A stretch of DNA of 6,702 nt. Source: Pseudomonadota bacterium (GTDB lineage Bacteria > Pseudomonadota > Gammaproteobacteria > Steroidobacterales > Steroidobacteraceae). Position 1 is the stretch's first letter. Each line of letters starts with the position of its first letter. Location: contig JAJZLX010000548.1 of NCBI GenBank assembly GCA_021850555.1, forward strand, positions 1 through 6,702. The letters run 5' to 3'. The notes below the pieces were generated by a model. It was not told the DNA's origin. It saw only the letters and a program-made list of their open reading frames with translations, and did no database searches. Position numbers and translations under genes: made by a program. Positions 5,188 to 6,702 of this stretch are shown one piece after another.

Positions 5188-5195
5188 ACCTATAG
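5188..5195 (+). promoter_or_regulatory. Possible -10 element (ACCTATAG) for the 5270-6702 operon
   Basis: ACCTATAG lies just downstream of an AT-rich stretch (5153-5174) that contains ATCCTAAATTTTCC, a loose match to half of the 23-bp palindrome. It is the best match in the window to the recurring CCTATAG element and would place the start of the transcript near 5201, leaving a leader of about 70 nt. Confidence 0.4.
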
Positions 5196-5205
5196 CCGAT
5201 TCAGG

Positions 5206-5253
5206 GCGCATGCGGGCATGCGCATTTAACGGGAGCCCGGCGAACAGGCCGGG
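5206..5253 (+). promoter_or_regulatory. Structured 5' leader with two hairpins
   Basis: Two stable stems lie between the promoter-like element and the ATG at 5270. The first is GCGCATG/CATGCGC (5206-5223, 4-nt loop CGGG). The second is CCCGGC/GCCGGG (5236-5253, 6-nt loop). No T run follows the second, so it is not a plain terminator. It may be a translation-control or stability element; it matches no riboswitch I recognise. Confidence 0.4.
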
Positions 5254-5269
5254 TTGATAGAGCGCGGAA

Positions 5270-5683
5270 ATGAAGCATCACGAGCTCCTTTGGGGATCGG
5301 CAATCGTGGCGTTTATCGCCTGGGTGTTCTTGGCGCCAAATCCGAGCGTGCGTATCAGTCGCGTGTGCCGACCCATCAGCTGGGCGAGCAGCGGCATCGT
5401 CTCCCTGACCGCCCTCACCGCGCCGAAGTACGAGACCGATGCGCAGGATGGCGGCAATCGGGTGGTGTACGGGTGCGAATACTCGATCTGGCGTCTTTTT
5501 TATCAGAAGGATTATGACGCCTACCTTTCCGCTCAGCGCCAGCGCTTGCTCGGACCGCGCGTCGGGCCGGTGCGCCCCGCTCCGAGCGCCGCTGCGACTG
5601 TGTCCGACCCGCCGGCGCAGGCCCATCGCCACGCAGGCGATAGGCGCCCACACGCATCGACGGCAGATCGGAGCAAACCGTGA
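5270..5683 (+). CDS. Membrane-anchored protein with two cysteines, 137 aa
   Basis: The product has one N-terminal membrane helix (about residues 7-22, uncleaved anchor or signal) and a compact domain at about 23-97. That domain has the conserved-looking blocks RISRVCRPISWASSGIVSL (28-46) and VVYGCEYSIWRLFYQKDYDAY (65-85). A Pro/Ala- and His/Arg-rich tail at 98-137 is likely disordered. Cys33 and Cys69 are the only cysteines and could form a disulfide in the periplasm. The next gene, which encodes a thioredoxin-fold protein, overlaps it by 4 nt (GTGA), so the two are translated together. I do not recognise the family; the arrangement resembles small inner-membrane proteins of conjugation gene clusters. 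The ribosome site is poor (TAGAG, 7 nt before the ATG), which may fit control by the hairpin leader. Confidence 0.75.
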   Translation: MKHHELLWGSAIVAFIAWVFLAPNPSVRISRVCRPISWASSGIVSLTALTAPKYETDAQDGGNRVVYGCEYSIWRLFYQKDYDAYLSAQRQRLLGPRVGPVRPAPSAAATVSDPPAQAHRHAGDRRPHASTADRSKP

Positions 5684-6276
5684 AGCGCGTCGCAACTTTT
5701 CTTCTTCTGGCGCTGCTCAGCCCCGTCGCATGGGCGAGTCCCCCCCGCTTGTATGTGGTGAAGATCATCAGTTTCGATTGCCCGGCCTGTCGGGCGGCGC
5801 TCGCCATCGATGCGGCGGTCGAGAGCGCCGCCGATCGGGCCGGCGCCAAGGTGGTCTACGCGCCACTGCCGCGCGAACGCAGCCCCGTTCGCGAGCAGTT
5901 CTTCTACGCCATGCAGGGCATGGGCATCACCGAGAAGGTGATGAGCGCGTTGTTCAGTGGCGCGCAGGGGCTCGGGTACCCCCTGATGACCCAGTCTGAA
6001 GTTCTCGATTGGCTGCGCAGTTCTCTGGGATCTCAGCGGATCGAGTGGACCGCGGTATTGCGTCGGGTCGATGACGGACAGGCCGAGGAGGACGTTCGTC
6101 GGGCAATCCTGCTCGCCTACAAAGCCGGCGTGACTCGATACCCCTCCTACGTGTTCGTCCGCAACAACAGGATTCTAGGCGTGCTCGATATCGCCACTGC
6201 CGGCGGGTCGCTCTCGCAGCTGCGGGCGGCGGTAATCGCAAAGATCGAGCAGCTTTCAGCTCCATCCAGGCATTGA
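5680..6276 (+). CDS. DsbA/thioredoxin-like periplasmic protein, 198 aa
   Basis: A cleavable signal peptide (MKRVATFLLLALLSPVAWA, cut before Ser20) is followed by a thioredoxin-fold domain. The redox motif is CPAC (Cys34-Cys37) after VVKIISFD. The conserved cis-proline is Pro155 in VTRYPSYVFV, and a C-terminal strand and helix follow (ILGVLDIATAGG to the end). A helical insert lies between the two halves, as in DsbA- and DsbC-like proteins. The start is GTG at 5680, with GGAG 6 nt upstream, and it overlaps the previous stop. Such proteins oxidise or shuffle disulfides in exported partners, and conjugation systems often carry their own. The neighbouring Cys33/Cys69 protein is a natural candidate client, which is an inference. 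The stop at 6276 is followed within 7 nt by the next start. Confidence 0.85.
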   Translation: MKRVATFLLLALLSPVAWASPPRLYVVKIISFDCPACRAALAIDAAVESAADRAGAKVVYAPLPRERSPVREQFFYAMQGMGITEKVMSALFSGAQGLGYPLMTQSEVLDWLRSSLGSQRIEWTAVLRRVDDGQAEEDVRRAILLAYKAGVTRYPSYVFVRNNRILGVLDIATAGGSLSQLRAAVIAKIEQLSAPSRH

Positions 6277-6283
6277 GAGTTCC

Positions 6284-6702
6284 ATGACAGCCCACCTCTA
6301 CACTCCGGCCCAAGTCACTATCCCTGCACGCACCGAGGACCACATCAGGGTGGTTGGCGGTAAGGTCTGGGATTTTTCGCGCTTCTCGCTCGCGACTCCA
6401 GTGGTCGTTGTGCACGACGGTCGGCCCGCAGAGGTGAAAGCCGAGCCGCACTGCCGGTGTTTCAAGGTGAGATTCGCCCCCGGAAGCGCGTCGTTGCGCG
6501 AGGCGATGAAGTGGCGGTTGCTCGAATTGCCTCGCAACCGGCTCATCTGGGTGGCATTCGGGGGCTCGGCCCTTGCGCATATGCGGGCGCAGGCGGTGAG
6601 CGCTTTTCTCAGGTCTCACGGGCGCGAACCGGCGCTGCGGAGACTGTATCGCGATGGCGTCGGCAACGCCGTGCTCGTGCTGACGAGCAGTCGGCGAACT
6701 TA
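6284..6702 (+). CDS. OmpA-like protein, cut by or ending at the window edge
   Basis: The frame runs 139 codons from the ATG at 6284 (GAGAG 4 nt upstream) to the last base. The final two bases are TA, so the next codon may be a stop and the gene could be nearly complete. Residues about 59-135 have the shape of an OmpA-like domain: VRFAPGSASL (first strand), a helix, RLIWVAFGGS (second strand), MRAQAVSAFLRSHG (helix with the RA-x-x-V-x-x-x-L pattern) and GVGNAVLVL. The usual peptidoglycan-contacting Asp in the G-x-T/S-D turn is absent (GGSALAH here), so cell-wall binding may be lost. There is no signal peptide at this start. It belongs to the operon with the two genes before it. The assignment is a weak similarity by eye; an unrelated conjugation protein is possible. 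Confidence 0.5.
   Translation, partial: MTAHLYTPAQVTIPARTEDHIRVVGGKVWDFSRFSLATPVVVVHDGRPAEVKAEPHCRCFKVRFAPGSASLREAMKWRLLELPRNRLIWVAFGGSALAHMRAQAVSAFLRSHGREPALRRLYRDGVGNAVLVLTSSRRT

Overview
The window reads as a GC-rich proteobacterial accessory region, most likely part of an integrative conjugative element or plasmid backbone. The reasons are a DinG/XPD-type helicase, a thioredoxin-fold periplasmic protein tightly coupled to a small membrane-anchored protein, an OmpA-like fragment, small orphan genes, and short AT-rich intergenic regions set in high-GC coding sequence. No integrase, relaxase, transposase, tRNA or CRISPR array is visible, so the mobile-element assignment is an inference. The host genus cannot be named from the sequence.

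Layout. Positions 1-748 (minus) hold the N-terminal 249 codons of a secreted lipoprotein, which has no complete reading frame because the window edge cuts it. Divergent from it, 922-1234 (plus) is an operon of two very small membrane proteins closed by a strong terminator at 1239-1270. Convergent to that operon is a membrane-anchored DUF2726-like protein (1280-1765, minus). Next is an unrecognised 121-aa protein (1949-2314, minus) with its own terminator at 1891-1921. The stretch 2340-2990 has no convincing protein gene. It ends on the minus strand in an intrinsic terminator (2525-2563), contains five more hairpins, and is best explained as a structured non-coding RNA of about 350 nt. The DinG-like helicase (2997-5126, plus) follows, then a terminator-like T10 tract. 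A leader with two perfect-stem hairpins then precedes the last plus-strand operon: a Cys-containing anchored protein (5270-5683), a DsbA/thioredoxin-like protein (5680-6276, 4-nt overlap) and an OmpA-like protein that runs off the edge (6284-6702).

The most striking feature is regulatory. A 23-bp palindrome, ATTTCCGW-N7-TCGGATTT, occurs three times (838-860, 1838-1860, 2905-2927) with 18 of 23 positions identical. Each copy lies 61-89 bp upstream of a start codon. Together the copies sit in front of the lipoprotein/small-membrane-protein pair, the DUF2726 gene, and the helicase/candidate-RNA pair. This suggests that genes of otherwise unrelated function belong to one regulon under a single regulator not encoded in this window. 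A degenerate relative precedes the 121-aa gene, and a recurring CCTATAG-like element sits near several of these sites where a -10 box would be expected.
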